DNA of 64,000 nt from Ascaris suum (GCA_013433145.1 CM024184.1:4216137-4280136), one strand, 5' to 3'; counted from the stretch's first letter, positions 39,001-50,700 are shown. The notes: generated from the letters alone by a model not told the origin. Program-made: numbers and translations.

Positions 39001-41126
39001 ACGTATTACACATACATTCGTGGAAACAAGTCAGAGTAAAGGGAAGCTGACGATTAGAGATAGGGATGAACTTATTTCAAAGCTGAAAAAAATGAGAGGG
39101 AAGAAGAGCAAAGGGGCCATGCAAATTCATTAACTACACCACTGCATTTGGAAAAAATTCCATGTGAAGAAAGAACGCCCATTCCTTTGTGTTGCTTCAT
39201 TTCTCTTTCGTCCATCGCATATGATGGTGAAGGCGCTTACTGATCAGTCCTTCTTTTGTTTTGCCGCGTTTACAAACTTCTGGCAGCAGAAAGAAGTGTC
39301 AGTTTTTCAAGCTTCTAACAGGAGAACAACCTACCCGCTTTCTGTCTTCCATTTTCACTGATCCCTTTAGGCGGTATGGGTTAGGTATACGCGACGTTTC
39401 CGCCTCAGAGTTCATTTCCGCTGTCAAAACCTGAAATGCTGTTGATATTGTTGGTATTCCCACTGTTAAGTTTGCTAATTGCGGAGTTTTTAGGCGTGAA
39501 TGTTCTGGGTAGTGATGTTTTTCGATAAAGAAGATCGGTGATGCTGGGGAGGGGAGGAGAGTTGGGGACCAACTTTAGCCTGTTGCGCCAAAATTTTATA
39601 AAAGGAAAAAAATAATGAGAGATATTCGGGTATCAGTGTTCCAAATTTGTAGGCGATAGCGTAGGGTTGTTTGAGCAGGACGAAATGCAAAGTTGGGTGA
39701 AGGCGGGCATTAGTTGCTTCTTCTAAAACAGCTGAAATTTGTTTCCTCATAAGTGGAAGACCTGCAAGATTGTGTGTCGCGTCATTTCTTGGTTATGTTT
39801 TCATTTGCCTGTAGTTTCCTCTTTGCAGAATTCAGAAGCGGACGCATCTCTTGAAGTCAGTGCTACTTCAGTTGGAGCAATTGAAACCCGGATCGTATGC
39901 GCTTCGTCTTGATGCAAAGGGTCGGGCCGAAATTCTGCCGCAGATAACGGACCCTCTTTCTGAAAGGTATGACATCGTCCCACCTAAGGGCTAGTGTTCA
40001 TATACAATACATCAAGTGCTGTATATGACTGAGCAGAAGGCAGTGGTAATAAAAGGAACGAAGTATCTTCGAGAAATAAGTATAACGAAGTATATCTCGA
40101 GAACGAAATACTCTTCTTGAGGTTGATCCTTCACATAGAAGAAGGAAATGTCTTTCATATTTTCTTAGGATGGAATCCAGCTGTGAAGAATAACGTTATA
40201 TGTAAGTTTTGGCGGATGCAATTGAAACGTTTTAGAGTGGAGATGGATGTGGATAAGATGAACGAAATCAAAGCGTGTCGTGCCACAGGATTCGCTTTCA
40301 ATGGGATAGACGAGCATGTTGCACTTGTCTATCACCTTGTGCAAAAGCGAATCCCAGCCGCCTTTCTTCCTGAGAGCTCGAAACCGCCCAGAGGTGAACA
40401 CTTCTAAACTTGACAACCTGCAAAACGTATCCTGATTTGCCCGAAATCGGCGAAACTATTCAGTTTACGCGGCGCTCTAACAGTAAAGTGTTCTAAATTT
40501 AGAACTAGAGTACTGCATAATAGCCTTCATTGAATGGTACCACACTAGGGTATTGCCAGTCGCGAATTAGGTATGGTTGGGAGGTTATTGCCGTTTAGCC
40601 AAACTAACATCTAATGTGGGTGCAAAAGAATCTTTGATGTTTAGTTGGGGAGTTTTTTGCCTTACTAAATTCTTGGCCGAGGTCCTCTACTAATGATGTA
40701 TTTGATGAGAATTTTCGAGTGCAAGACAGCTGAGCTCCTACTTCTTCGTGGGATTTCACCTGTTGAGCATCCGTCACCACTTTTGAAAGGCGTTGAGATT
40801 TGACTTTTGAATGTTGTTTGTGGGCTTTGGGTATTAAATACGGTTATAGTTGATGGTATCTCGCATTAGGCTGAATTAAAGCCAGTAAGTAGAGTTGCAG
40901 GCCACATTTAAGTCATAGACAATGTTTTCTTAAATTTTTAACTCGTGATTACAGTGTAGAAAAATCGGTAAAAATGAACTGTTTAGGGAACAGAGGTGGG
41001 CGCAAGAAAGATATCGATGCATCGTCGTCTGCGAGTGCGGGGAAGGGCGGATATCGAGGCCGCAGCGACCCACAAACATGTCCAGCGGCAAAGAGAAAAA
41101 GAATCGACCTTGATGCACCTCAATAA
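27035..41126 (+). CDS. ice2: Little elongation complex subunit 2 (ICE2/NARG2) homologue
   Basis: ICE2 is a subunit of the little elongation complex, which supports RNA polymerase II transcription of snRNA genes in the nucleus. Plus-strand exons: 27035-27233, 28521-28676, 29429-29739, 30616-30783, 31964-32086, 32773-33003, 33627-33795, 34220-34462, 35159-35303, 35969-36045, 36633-36835, 36938-36981, 37350-37426, 38267-38353, 39829-39966, 40236-40393, 40987-41126. The total is about 890 aa; human is about 980. Matching blocks to the family: GMPWSPRYDTFLLSRQSVFN then a helical segment; KYNLVSGTMPKIVIP; FHFAMKYAV with YTIPIVVKGVFDAV and KPCVLDELNHP; KRYTIFSIGEEGLDDVMVLI; LLQLEQLKPGSYALRLDAKG; VALVYHLVQKRIPAAFLP. 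The ATG has an in-frame TAA shortly upstream. The tail ends AAKRKRIDLDAPQ, a likely nuclear signal. Least certain are exon 3's start, exon 5's end and the 37426-38267 join, where phase does not match and a small exon may be missing. Confidence 0.8.
27677..27690 (+). repeat. Poly-G tract on the ICE2 sense strand
   Basis: Fourteen G in ICE2 intron 1, followed by a purine-rich (G/A) stretch. Confidence 0.85.
28780..28900 (+). repeat. TGTCTG-rich dispersed element (copy in ICE2 intron 2)
   Basis: A run of TGTCTG/TGTG units preceded by TTATTTGTCTG and followed by non-repetitive sequence. Related patches occur at about 25960-26010 and 34055-34090 on the same strand. The similarity extends a little past the simple repeat, which suggests a degraded dispersed element rather than three independent microsatellites. 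Confidence 0.4.
29126..29149 (+). repeat. Poly-G tract on the ICE2 sense strand
   Basis: Six G, one A, then seventeen G in ICE2 intron 2, about 300 bp before exon 3. It is the longest G run in the window apart from its small interruption. Confidence 0.85.
31177..31187 (+). repeat. Poly-G tract on the ICE2 sense strand
   Basis: Eleven G in the intron between ICE2 exons 4 and 5; further short G runs lie nearby (31305-31335). Confidence 0.8.
37809..37817 (+). repeat. Poly-G tract on the ICE2 sense strand
   Basis: Nine G (interrupted upstream by one A) in the intron between ICE2 exons ending 37426 and starting 38267. Confidence 0.75.
37890..37933 (+). CDS. ice2: Possible missing small ICE2 exon
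   Basis: Between two ICE2 exons whose phases do not match, tttgaag is followed by about 44 bp and then a strong A|GTAAGT donor. Two frames are open; one reads EKAELRSNVSKIKLR and the other KKQNLDQMYQKLNFA, both resembling the charged helical linker expected at this point of the protein. Neither restores the phase to the 38267 exon without shifting that exon's acceptor, so this stays a candidate. Confidence 0.3.
38631..38645 (+). repeat. Poly-G tract on the ICE2 sense strand
   Basis: Fifteen G in the intron between ICE2 exons 38267-38353 and 39829-39966. Confidence 0.85.
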
Positions 41127-41127
41127 A
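41121..41127 (+). terminator. AATAAA poly(A) signal overlapping the ICE2 stop
   Basis: The stop codon of ICE2 sits within CAATAAAC, so a canonical AATAAA lies at 41122-41127. If used, the 3' UTR would be only about 15-25 nt, short even for a nematode. A later signal may be used instead. Confidence 0.35.
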
Positions 41128-41186
41128 CTAAATTTCATGACTTGTCACAGTCCAACAGGAAAGTTCTAGCTGGTATGCTCGGAATA

Positions 41187-41696
41187 TTAAAGTGAGGGGG
41201 TGGTGGAAGCGACCAGACCGTGGATCGAAGGCGTTTTCGCTCCCTCAAGGCCGCCAATAAAAGAGTCACAAGTGATGGCATTTCTGAAATGAGGATTCAG
41301 AATCAGGGTCGATCTTAACATCCCAGATGTTCGTCCCCGTAATGTCTTCATCTCACAAGGTCTTCCGCACAGCAACCCTTCACAAGCTGCAATGTTTATG
41401 GCTGAGCCTGGACACCTTAATTGAATTGGAGTGCAGCATGCTGTAGAGGGTAGGATCGGACCCATGTGCTCGCGGGGGAACAATTCTCACCGAGTATCAA
41501 GGGGCCTGTCGTAGTTCAGCTTGCCAAGGGCGACGAGAAATTTGAGGAGTAATAGAAGGAGAACCAGGGACATGGAGGCAATGTAAAGTCGCAAGCGACC
41601 TCGCAACGAAGTGCTTCGAGAGCGATTCGGTCCGATGTCTAAGAATTGAGACGCACCGCTGGGATCCGACTGGAGGAAGGAATGCTTGTGGTACAC
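41187..41696 (-). pseudogene. GC-richer block open over 170 codons but for one stop, possible degraded element
   Basis: Between the convergent ICE2 and SF3A3 ends lies a block of about 510 bp, clearly richer in GC than its surroundings. On the minus strand one frame runs from 41696 to 41187 with a single stop codon at 41487. On the plus strand one frame also reads like protein between stops (VDLNIPDVRPRNVF, GEQFSPSIKGPVVVQLAKGD in another frame). This mix of long open stretches and stops suggests a decayed gene or mobile element fragment. I could not assign it to a family or decide the coding strand. Confidence 0.35.
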
Positions 41697-41907
41697 TGCC
41701 TAAATCTCTTAAACATTACACAATTAGAGACGTCCGGATTATTCTACGCAAGGACATTCCTTTCGCACTTTTTTTTGCATACTTCCACTGGAATTGTTTT
41801 TTACGGCTTTACGCTGAGCGTATGTCTTGCATATCTGATTGTGCATTACGTATAACTTCTTCATTACCTCTTCATTGACATGTGCTCTCTTTGACCTGTA
41901 TTGCAGA

Positions 41908-42003
41908 TCTCACTCTCGCAACCACTGTTCTTCCTGATGGATGTGTACATGAAAAAACTGTATAAAACCTTGGACTTGCAACTTTATCGACTCATCAAAT
42001 GAA
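41908..42003 (+). CDS. Candidate terminal exon, unknown gene
   Basis: A pyrimidine-rich acceptor (ctgtattgcag) is followed by 31 open codons and a TGA: ISLSQPLFFLMDVYMKKLYK then TLDLQLYRLIK. It is amphipathic and protein-like and lies on the ICE2 strand 780 bp beyond its stop. It could be the last exon of a small downstream gene, an alternative ICE2 end, or a remnant tied to the GC-rich block just before it. Confidence 0.3.
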
Positions 42004-42200
42004 GAGATGGACATGATAACAAAACACAAATCAAGGGCCTCTCAGCCATCCTCAGAAAGGGTGAGGCCCTTCTCCAAATACGGTGCACATCAGCTTCTGA
42101 CGACTGATTGTGATCGCCGCTACAGTAGCTGAAACCGCTTTGAACGAAAAACAGTCTCAATATGCAAAACGATAAAGACTAACATTAAAACATTCTATCT

Positions 42201-42219
42201 CCCCCCCCCCCCCCCCCCC
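42201..42219 (-). repeat. Poly-C (plus strand) tract downstream of SF3A3
   Basis: Nineteen C on the plus strand, the longest pure C/G run here, 0.75 kb beyond the SF3A3 stop. If the SF3A3 transcript or a minus-strand exon reaches it, the sense strand carries G. Confidence 0.85.
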
Positions 42220-42833
42220 GCTCTTCACCCACGAGTGACGCTCGAACAGCTTGGCTAGAACTTCTTACAACGAAAGAAAGCCGAAAGTTGTCTTTATTTG
42301 AGAAAAGGTCGCCGTTTATTGACCGTTTCACCTTAGCCTTAGCAATAATAAAGCGCTGCGCACTAGCATTATGTCTCACCGCACCTACGAACGCCAAGAC
42401 CAGGAATAAATCCAATTGCGACGCTGCTGCTTAGCACGGATGCTTGCCATAATTTTAGGCTATCTCGAGTGGCGTAGGTTAGAGCATTTTATGGACCGGC
42501 AACAAACACCTTAGCCAGTCGCGGTCCCACCTGATTGAAGACCGCCTCTCTCAACCAGGCTAGAACAGCACCGTTTTGTTCAGAGGAAATGAAAACAAAG
42601 AGTGCAAGACAATTCATTCGTAAATAAATTACGAGCTTAAAATAACGTAACACTACGAATAAACAGATGAATGCTACGGAGAGGTAAATGTGCTTTCCTG
42701 CATGAATGTCTGAGGACGGCGTCGCATTTCGAGATTTTCCGGGGGATACATAATTTTGATACCCACTCAAAGGTTTTGACACTGCAAGCACGAAATTCAA
42801 CAAGGAATTTCTAGTCTTTGATGCTATCAACAA
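42220..42833 (-). other. SF3A3 3' flank with two open minus-strand frames
   Basis: Frames at 42833-42489 and 42415-42185 are open on the minus strand. The second begins with a hydrophobic MDLFLVLAFVGAV stretch that would look like a signal peptide, but runs into the homopolymer. The first includes a segment after a tgcttgcag acceptor-like site. Both may be parts of the SF3A3 3' UTR. Minus-strand AATAAA motifs occur near 42292 and 42312. Confidence 0.25.
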
Positions 42834-42970
42834 TAGCCTTCTGACACAAAACTGAAAACCCAGGATATGACGGCTCTTCCAAACCTCAAGCCATCGGGCC
42901 CCGATCGCCCCCTTGCAATTTAAAGTTCAAAGCAACCCTGAAAATGCAAGAATTCGAAGACGTGAGGCCT

Positions 42971-44752
42971 TCAGAGAAGGCCTTGTCGCTTGAGATCTTC
43001 ATAGGTCCGCTTGTTGACGACATTGCCTGCAGAATCCTCAAACTCTTCGTCGTGTTCGGGATTCCACTTCAAGGACTCCTTCTGGCGTCGAATCTTACCC
43101 CACAGCTCTACCGCATCCGAAATCTTCGTGATGTTCGCGAAGTGTGCCGTATTCGGAATTCCCAAACATCGCATCCCGTGTGAATGCCGCCATTCCTGAA
43201 GACAATAACTAAAAAGTGAATGCACGAAATCTTTTTAACAAATGATGCGACTTGGTGTTGTTTTTTCATCGAAAGGAAATTTCAAATGCTCGCTGACTTG
43301 TTCTTCTACTCAAAAGCGTTTTGTGTTTCATTGGGAGAACAATGTCCGCTGAGTCTCGAGACGGTTTCTATACTACGACCTGATCCGGAAATGCCCGTCT
43401 GTTCAAGCGAATACAATACATAATGACCACCAATAACCTCTAACTTCCATACTACTTAATTTTCATTCAGTATATCGTACCACAGTACAAAACAGTATAC
43501 TTTCAGATTTTCCTATTAAAAACACTCAGTGATCAATTCTAGTATTCGAAGCATAACACAATGGCCGTACCACATACAACAAAAAGTTCTATTATAGTAT
43601 GCCGCAACAAATCATTAACCTGTTCTGTACCACAGCCTCTTTGTCATTGCCCTCTGATATAGTTTATAATGATCTATTCTGAGAGATAAAAATGGGTCTA
43701 TCGAATGCCGCAAATCATAACCAAGGACTCCACTCACATTATGTCGTATTAGGATAAAACATTCTGCTTTAAAAATGAAAAAAAGTAATCATCAACTCAC
43801 TCCGCCAGTTCTTGACTCATAGGTGGAGTCTTTTCCTATATTGGCGTATCGCGATATGCAAATAACTTTTATTTATTTACTTTTTATTGAGCGCGAATAG
43901 TTTGAAAAAAAAGAACTAGCCAACGGCCTTTCTAAAAAAACTTAAGCCGTTCGAAAATAACAGTAAGTCAACTTTTTCAAAAATGAAAAAATCTTTAGTA
44001 ATAATCTTTGAAGCTATCAATAAAGCAATAAAAAATAACAAGTTTTCAGAAAAACATCCCTAAGCCAGCCGTTTATAAGCCTCTTCCCATCGAAGAAACC
44101 TGGACTTCCTACGAGGTCAGATTTTCCTCAAAGCCTAGTTCTTCAAGCACTGTAGGCTCTTTTATATCGTTTCCCATCGTCCAATCCACCCGAATAATAC
44201 CGACAACAAACTTGAATGAGTATAAGATACGAAAGCGACACACATGTGTGCAAAAATATATTTAAATAAATACACTTAAAACCAACAAGAAATACCAGCA
44301 AGGAATATATCCCACCAATTTACGAGAAATAAACTATGATTCCACATATCAAGCCTAAGGTTTAAAAACGCATGCTAATCAAACGAAACATTGATGGAAC
44401 ATTCCTCTTCTTCACTTAGAACAAAATAACAGTAGTTCAATAACTCGAGGCAAAGCTAACGTTGAAATGCCGTTGAAATGCTTTCGGTCCCTTGTACACC
44501 TGACCGCCACATATCTCACACGGGTACGAAATATTGAGCCCGTGCAATTTGTACAACCAGTATGGAATGGGTTTTCCATCCCAGCCCAGTGGGAGATTCT
44601 TCGGATTATACGGTACACCATCATCCTCTTCATCGTCTGAAATTTCCGGTTCTCCTTCCTCCTCTTCAACGTTCTCTGATGCTCCTCTGGCTTGTTTCCT
44701 CTCCACATTTTCCCTTGTCGCCTCTTTCTCTTCGCTCAAAATGGCAGCCATG
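42971..44752 (-). other. sf3a3: SF3A3 zinc finger and C-terminal region
   Basis: The exon 44752-44461 carries the two metal-binding Cys (CEIC) and ends FQRHFN; exon 43195-42971 begins [15 protein letters not shown] and supplies the second His pair. The donor is AAC|GTTAGC, a weak but in-phase site. The preceding join splits an Arg codon (CG|C). This linker is about seven residues shorter than in human SF3A3. Confidence 0.92.
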
Positions 44753-47700
44753 CTGAAAATTGCTGCACTGCCACTTGGAACAATTAAGGTTAATTCTAAT
44801 GCTTTTACACCTTCGGTTCTTCGTCTTCCGTCTCAAACTCAAAAGAAAACTGATCCGAAAGCGACAGATTTCTCGGATCGCAGTTACTGTGCTAGCTCTA
44901 GCTGGAAGCCTATGTGCAAAGTTGTTTCCACTTCACAGGTAAACTACAGATTACCTGATATGCCACTATCAAATGACAGTTATATTCGAGTTTTATGAGG
45001 TGACGAAAAATCAATGAGAGCAATTCCACCGCTCTCGCAATGTTTCTTTTTTTTTAAACAACGAAGCCCTCTTGGCCCTTGTATTGAAGGCCTTATACCG
45101 CGCACTCCTCACACACTGGGCCGTCTGAGCAACACTTCACCGAATAACGCAGTCGGACTTCCTCGAGATGCACTTTTTGGACAATACCGAAGTTGAAAAA
45201 CGATCAGTCAGCTCATCCACTTGAAGGCATCAAAACAATCATATCGCTCAAAAAACCGTTACCAATCTACCGCTCAATCGACCTAACGAAAGATATTTTG
45301 ATCAAGATCAACAAAAAAAGGCCGGAAAAAATACACTGCAGACACTTTGGTGTCTTTGTAAAAAGAAGAAGAATTCCACTCACCGTTGTATATGCGCCTC
45401 ATTACGAGCTGCTTCTCGAAGCTTCATACGTTCCTTTAGATCAGCATCTTTCTTCTTTGCCAAAACACTCAACTCGAGATCACTCAGTTTATGCCCTTTT
45501 GTTGCGAATAATCTTTCGGCACGCTCCTTTAGAGTTCTGCAATTTGAGCATAAATAAAACAAACTTAGTTAGCTGCAATAATAAGCGGTTAATAACCAGC
45601 AAGATACGGGTTTGCTGTGCTCTCGCTCATAGTGTAGCCCATCGATGTGTAGGCAATAATGCAGCCTACGGATGCGCTCGTGTTTATGGCTGCCAACTTC
45701 CTCACCGTTTTTGCTACCAGCTGCTCCCAAAATCATGCCTGCTGAACCATCATAGCATGTTCAGCCTGCCCAAACATCAAAGCCATTCCAAAGTGGTCAA
45801 TGACATGTATGGATTAGGCTAATCTTTGTTCACTCTCTTCTTCCGCAAAACGGCGCATCGCCTTATAGCACTTTTTGACTTTGTCGCCTATAATAAAATG
45901 GAAATGCACGGTACCCCCACCCCCTCCTCGCACCTTTTTATGCTGTCGGCAATTCCAGTGCTCAAAAAAGGGGGATTCCGTCACAGATCCCACCTCCCTC
46001 TCCTAGCGAACTATAATGTTGCCTTCACTGGGATAAACGTTGTCAATATACGGGCATCTTATGCAGAGAAAAAAGCTACCTTCAATGAGCAAAAACTTAA
46101 ACGACAAGACAACCTTCCTTTCTAAAGATCTGATCATGTAAATAAGATCCTTTTCTTCTGTATATCATTTTAGTTGCTGGTTCGTGACCAATTTCCCTGA
46201 ACCTACAATATTCCAACCTCCTCCCCGCTCTCGCCAACAACAAAAATCAAGCGTTCCCTGTAGCACCACTGGTTATAATAGTCGATAAATGCCACTTGCC
46301 ATGCCCCGTCACCACTACATTCCATTTTTGTCTAACAACAGAAACAAGTATAATATGCGACAGAACAACTGACCCGCCACACTTAAGTCCAAGAGCAATA
46401 AGTGCCGACTTGAGCCTGTCCAAGCCCAATGGTTCCAGATCGGCTGCCGACTCGAATGAAGATAGATCAAGGAACGCCCCCGAGTGCATCAACGCACCGT
46501 GCTGCTCACGGGACCAACCCGGTACGCTTCCTGCAACCACCAGTTATGTACATACCCACAGTAATAGACATCAACTGCACAAATCAAGAAAAAAAGATAA
46601 GGCTCTTTAACTGCACTCAGCAATGGAACACTGTCAAGTGAACGTTGAAAACCTATTCAAAACCCTCTCAAAAAAAAACGAAAAAATTCAAGAGTGTTAC
46701 ACAGCAGACGATATCTTCGAAAGGATGAGCGTTAAAGAATATTCAGCATTGAGGAACACCAACAAAATGGAAACCTCTTTGACGTAATTATCTTCCCAGT
46801 GAGCATTTTCAACTCGTATCGTCGTTTAAAAAACAAAAAACAAATTAAACTGTACGCGAATAGTCAAAAAATTTCAAAAGAGGTTTTCGCTCAGTTCGAT
46901 TCCTTTTAGTCCACTTAATCGAACTTGATAACTAAATATTTCAAATATCTCTACCTCCTTTTATTCGTGTCACGTTCATCAAACACTCTCTCGCAAGCGA
47001 AGAGTCTAGACTAAAATCTACTCAGCAATCCTCAACACTCATCGATCCGTCAATCGCTTTTAAAGAAACACTAGGGTATGTATGTGTGCGTATCCAAATG
47101 CTTCAAAAATTGTCTCGAAGCGGCGCTATTTGAGTGACCTCAGTGACATGCCAGTACGACATTTTATGCATTTTATACTTACAGTAAAAACTTATACAGG
47201 GCAAAAAGGCATGAAGATGGACGAAAATAAGCATCCACCTCAAATAATATCAGCACAATTTTAAAATAAACAGATAAAATTCAAAGTTACTGACCTTCTT
47301 CCCATTTCTTTTCAAAATCGGTATTAACCTTGCTGAATTCCTCTTCCAAATCCAATAAAGGCCGCGTCCGCCCGATAAAATCCATCAAATATTCCTTCAA
47401 CGCGCTAAGATATTCGCGGTATGACCCGCTCTTCTTTGACGCTGTTGGTATTTCCGCAAATTTGTCAAAATGTGCCAAAAAAGTGATATAATCCATTTTC
47501 TGAAACAAGATACTTCATTCAAAAAAATTAAAAAACGAGGCAACCTGACATAAATATTGCTCCTTTTAAGCTTAATCAACCGCAAATCGCTTTTCCTCGA
47601 GCTTCTATGCCTCATCTCAACCATCACTGTCAAATAGCACAAACAACTCAAGTTTACAACAGCACTAATTCAAGCTTTATTACATCGTCCAAACATACTG

Positions 47701-50700
47701 TCACATAAGTGCTAAAATTTTTGCTGAAAACGCACTGGAAAGGAAAACTTCTCTTCATTCTCTGGGTCAAGTTGGTTCTTTGGCAAGTTTTGCAAATTCA
47801 CAATTAACGTGGCTTATTCGGTCTTTTATGAGACATTCCTACCGCAAAGAGGGAACATCACTCGGCAACTCTACTAAAACGCCCAATGCACATTCGATAA
47901 TCGTTCAACCTTTATTAGCCATGAAGCACATTTTGCAGCCCTGGGTGATGAACGAGGGAATATAAACCAGCGAAAGCGGTCATGCAGTCGGCAAAGACAA
48001 TCATCTGGGTAGCACAAGGCAAGAACAGGAAGTAACGACAGAGAAGAGAAAAGTGGGAGTGGAGCAGGTTAAAAAGTAAGACGGATGTAACAGCGCTCAA
48101 ACACAAGGAGTTTGGTGATGAAGAAAGAGGTAGTATGCATGCAGGATAAGTCTGAAAATAAAAATTTCGAAATCAACTGTTATCTAATTTAAAAGATGAT
48201 CAAATAATTATCACCAGCTGGCTCGAACAAGGATAGAGCATATAAAGGGGTGCAAGAATATGTATATATTGTCGCTCTACAGCGATGCAAGCCGATATAT
48301 GTCGCTCTACAGCAAAGTTTACCTCAACCCTCACGTCTACACCGTATAGGGCCTATACATATCTGCATTGGAGGCCCTCGCCACCTCCTGACATAATGCG
48401 TTAACCAGAACACTAGTAACCTGAAATGAGCACCTAACACTATACCTTTACACCCTTCACGTTGAGGTATTTATCGAAGATGGTGTGCATATCCAGGAAA
48501 CGGCCATAAGACTCCTCGTCGGTAAACTCAACCATGTCCTTCTCGGCCATTTCGATATCCTCAATTGCCTCGTTCATCTTTTGAAACTCCAGACTCAATG
48601 GCACCGCTATCTAAAATACCTCTGCTTAAGAGAGATCGAACAATTTGTATCGTACAGCAGCACCTTTATACCAAAGATGTTAATAAGAATCAAGCTGAAA
48701 TCGCTGATAAATCAACTTAAGCAAACAAACTTTGCACGCTCTTATTCAGCATACAGTACGACCGCTCATAGAAACACTACTACGAGTGAGTGCCCTCGCA
48801 TACATGTATGTAAGCATACCTACTCCAAGCATTTCGATCGTTTTCGGATGTAGCCAAAGCATGCATTTTGGAATTATTCTCCCTCCCCCCCCCCCCGTCC
48901 TTCCCCTCCAAAAATATATCAGCGCACTTTCTTTGCAGACTTACGGACATCCCAATTTCTGCATGCCGCTTTTTCTCAACTTCATAACTTAAAAACTCAT
49001 CTAATGTTTAGAAACAACACAGCTATAGCTCCAGAAACTTCCACCCGCAATTTGCCCTCCTAATAAGATCCTCATTTTCCACTTTAGTCTTGCATACTGT
49101 TCTGACATACTTCCTATCACCCATGTTGTCTATAATATAAATCGCGTACAAACAGCCCCATATTCGTGTAATCGCTTCCTCCCAGCCCCCTCATCCGCTG
49201 GGCAAAGATGGGAGTTGGCCACTTCTATGACAAATATCAGCGTAGATAACAGCTGATGAGATCATAAATACTCAGATAATTAAATCAGCAAAACAATAAT
49301 TCCAACAAAGAAACAGCCCACCAACCTCATCAGGATTCCTGCGATGTGCATCCTTGAGTGATTTGAAGCGAGAATAGAATTCGGCGAACTCATTAGGACC
49401 AGCTATCGCCCTTAATTCCTTCTCTCTATTCTTGTCTTCGTCTTCGTATAACGAACGAAGCTTCCGTGTTGTTGCATTATAACGCTGTAATAACAACGCA
49501 TTCCAATCACTGCTTTTCATCCATATTCAATCACAAGAAATCTAACGCGCTTATCGGAATGCTAGCTTACAAGAATTAGAAAATTTCACTAATCTTACCA
49601 ATAAATACCAACCCATCCACTCATAAACTTGTGCCGGCAAATCGAATTACGGCAAAAATATAATAAGGTTTATGAGTATGCCTGCAAGTATATTATATTT
49701 CTCTACTAATGCCGATTATGCCTCCCTCACTATTGTAAACTGCCGGTAAAACTGGTAAAACTTAATCAACTTCAAAGAGGACAGCAGGAAAATGGGATCA
49801 AATCAGCGTTTTCCCACATACTTTACGTTATTTTTATATTTTTTAAGTCATTTTCTAAAGTACAAAATACAAGCATTACCCCTCCATAAGACATCTCATA
49901 TTTAATTCATTTAAAGGTGTCAATAAAACAAGCGACTAGCATAAAAGTGCAAATAAAACGACTCACATCAACTAGACTCTTAATGCGATGGTCACCGTTG
50001 ATCTTCTCTTTATGCTGAAATACTCCCGAATTAATTTATTCTCACTCAATTTTTGCATAAAAATTTCAACCCTCATGTAGATCACATCTTATATTACGAT
50101 CGATTGTCGCGAAGTATGAGAGAATGCGATACGGTAAATGGGTTACGTTAGGTATTCCTCGTCGCTTCATTGTACTGAGATCACCGTTGATCTTCACCGA
50201 ATCGCAGTCGACCATAATTATGCTTTACTGCTAGACACCTAACAACCTAACATGCATATAACTTCGTTTATAAAAGAAAAAGATGAGCAATGATGAATAC
50301 CGAATGCATTTAACAGATATAAATGTTTTTAGTGACCTCCACAAGCTGCGAGGATGATTTGTTCCCATTCTTTGAAAACGTTACTTCTCTTTGAAAGAAT
50401 ATTGCACCTAAACCAATGGTAAAAATGGAAGGCGTAGCAAGCTTTACAAAACTTAGATTTCACTATTTTTCCACGTTAGTGGTCAGCGAACGAACAGCGA
50501 ACTCATCTGAGGAGTGGATAGAGGTTCTAAACAACAGAAGAGATAAGTAAGAGGGTTGGCAAAGTCCGAATGAGTTCAACCACAGCAAATTGATCGACTG
50601 CGCAAATATTCATAAACCAATTAACATGTGTGATTGATAGACCGTATCGGCTTAGCAAAACAAGTCGCTGTTGCTCATTTGCGGTATTTTTTGAAAAATA

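Larger units (their letters stand above)
36633..40393 (+). other. ice2: Conserved NARG2 C-terminal domain region of ICE2
   Basis: Exons from 36633 to 40393 carry the conserved C-terminal region. In order: SKRYTIFSIGEEGLDDVMVL; LNERWIHEIFG; VLVTRNGSTMLCVADSS; HFLQKERYEERGM; LLQLEQLKPGSYALRLDAKG; and FNGIDEHVALVYHLVQKRIP. The GSY motif, the block before it and the final YHxxxxRIP block are the strongest family matches. The exon 38267-38353 to 39829-39966 to 40236-40393 joins are all phase 2 and split Leu and Arg codons cleanly. An AG acceptor at 40161-40168 was rejected because that frame stops at once. Confidence 0.75.

Noticed and set aside
44534..44998. 154-codon plus-strand frame rich in Ser
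   Set aside because: It is the antisense of the acidic stretch of SF3A3 exon 44752-44461; Ser codons mirror the Glu/Asp-rich coding strand.
45193..45822. Longest frame in the window (209 codons, plus strand)
   Set aside because: It runs antisense over SF3A3 exon 45536-45384 and its flanking introns. The minus-strand exon matches SF3A3 exactly in sequence and phase.
48485..48853. 122-codon plus-strand frame
   Set aside because: It overlaps SF3A3 exon 48610-48446 in antisense; the minus-strand exon is conserved.
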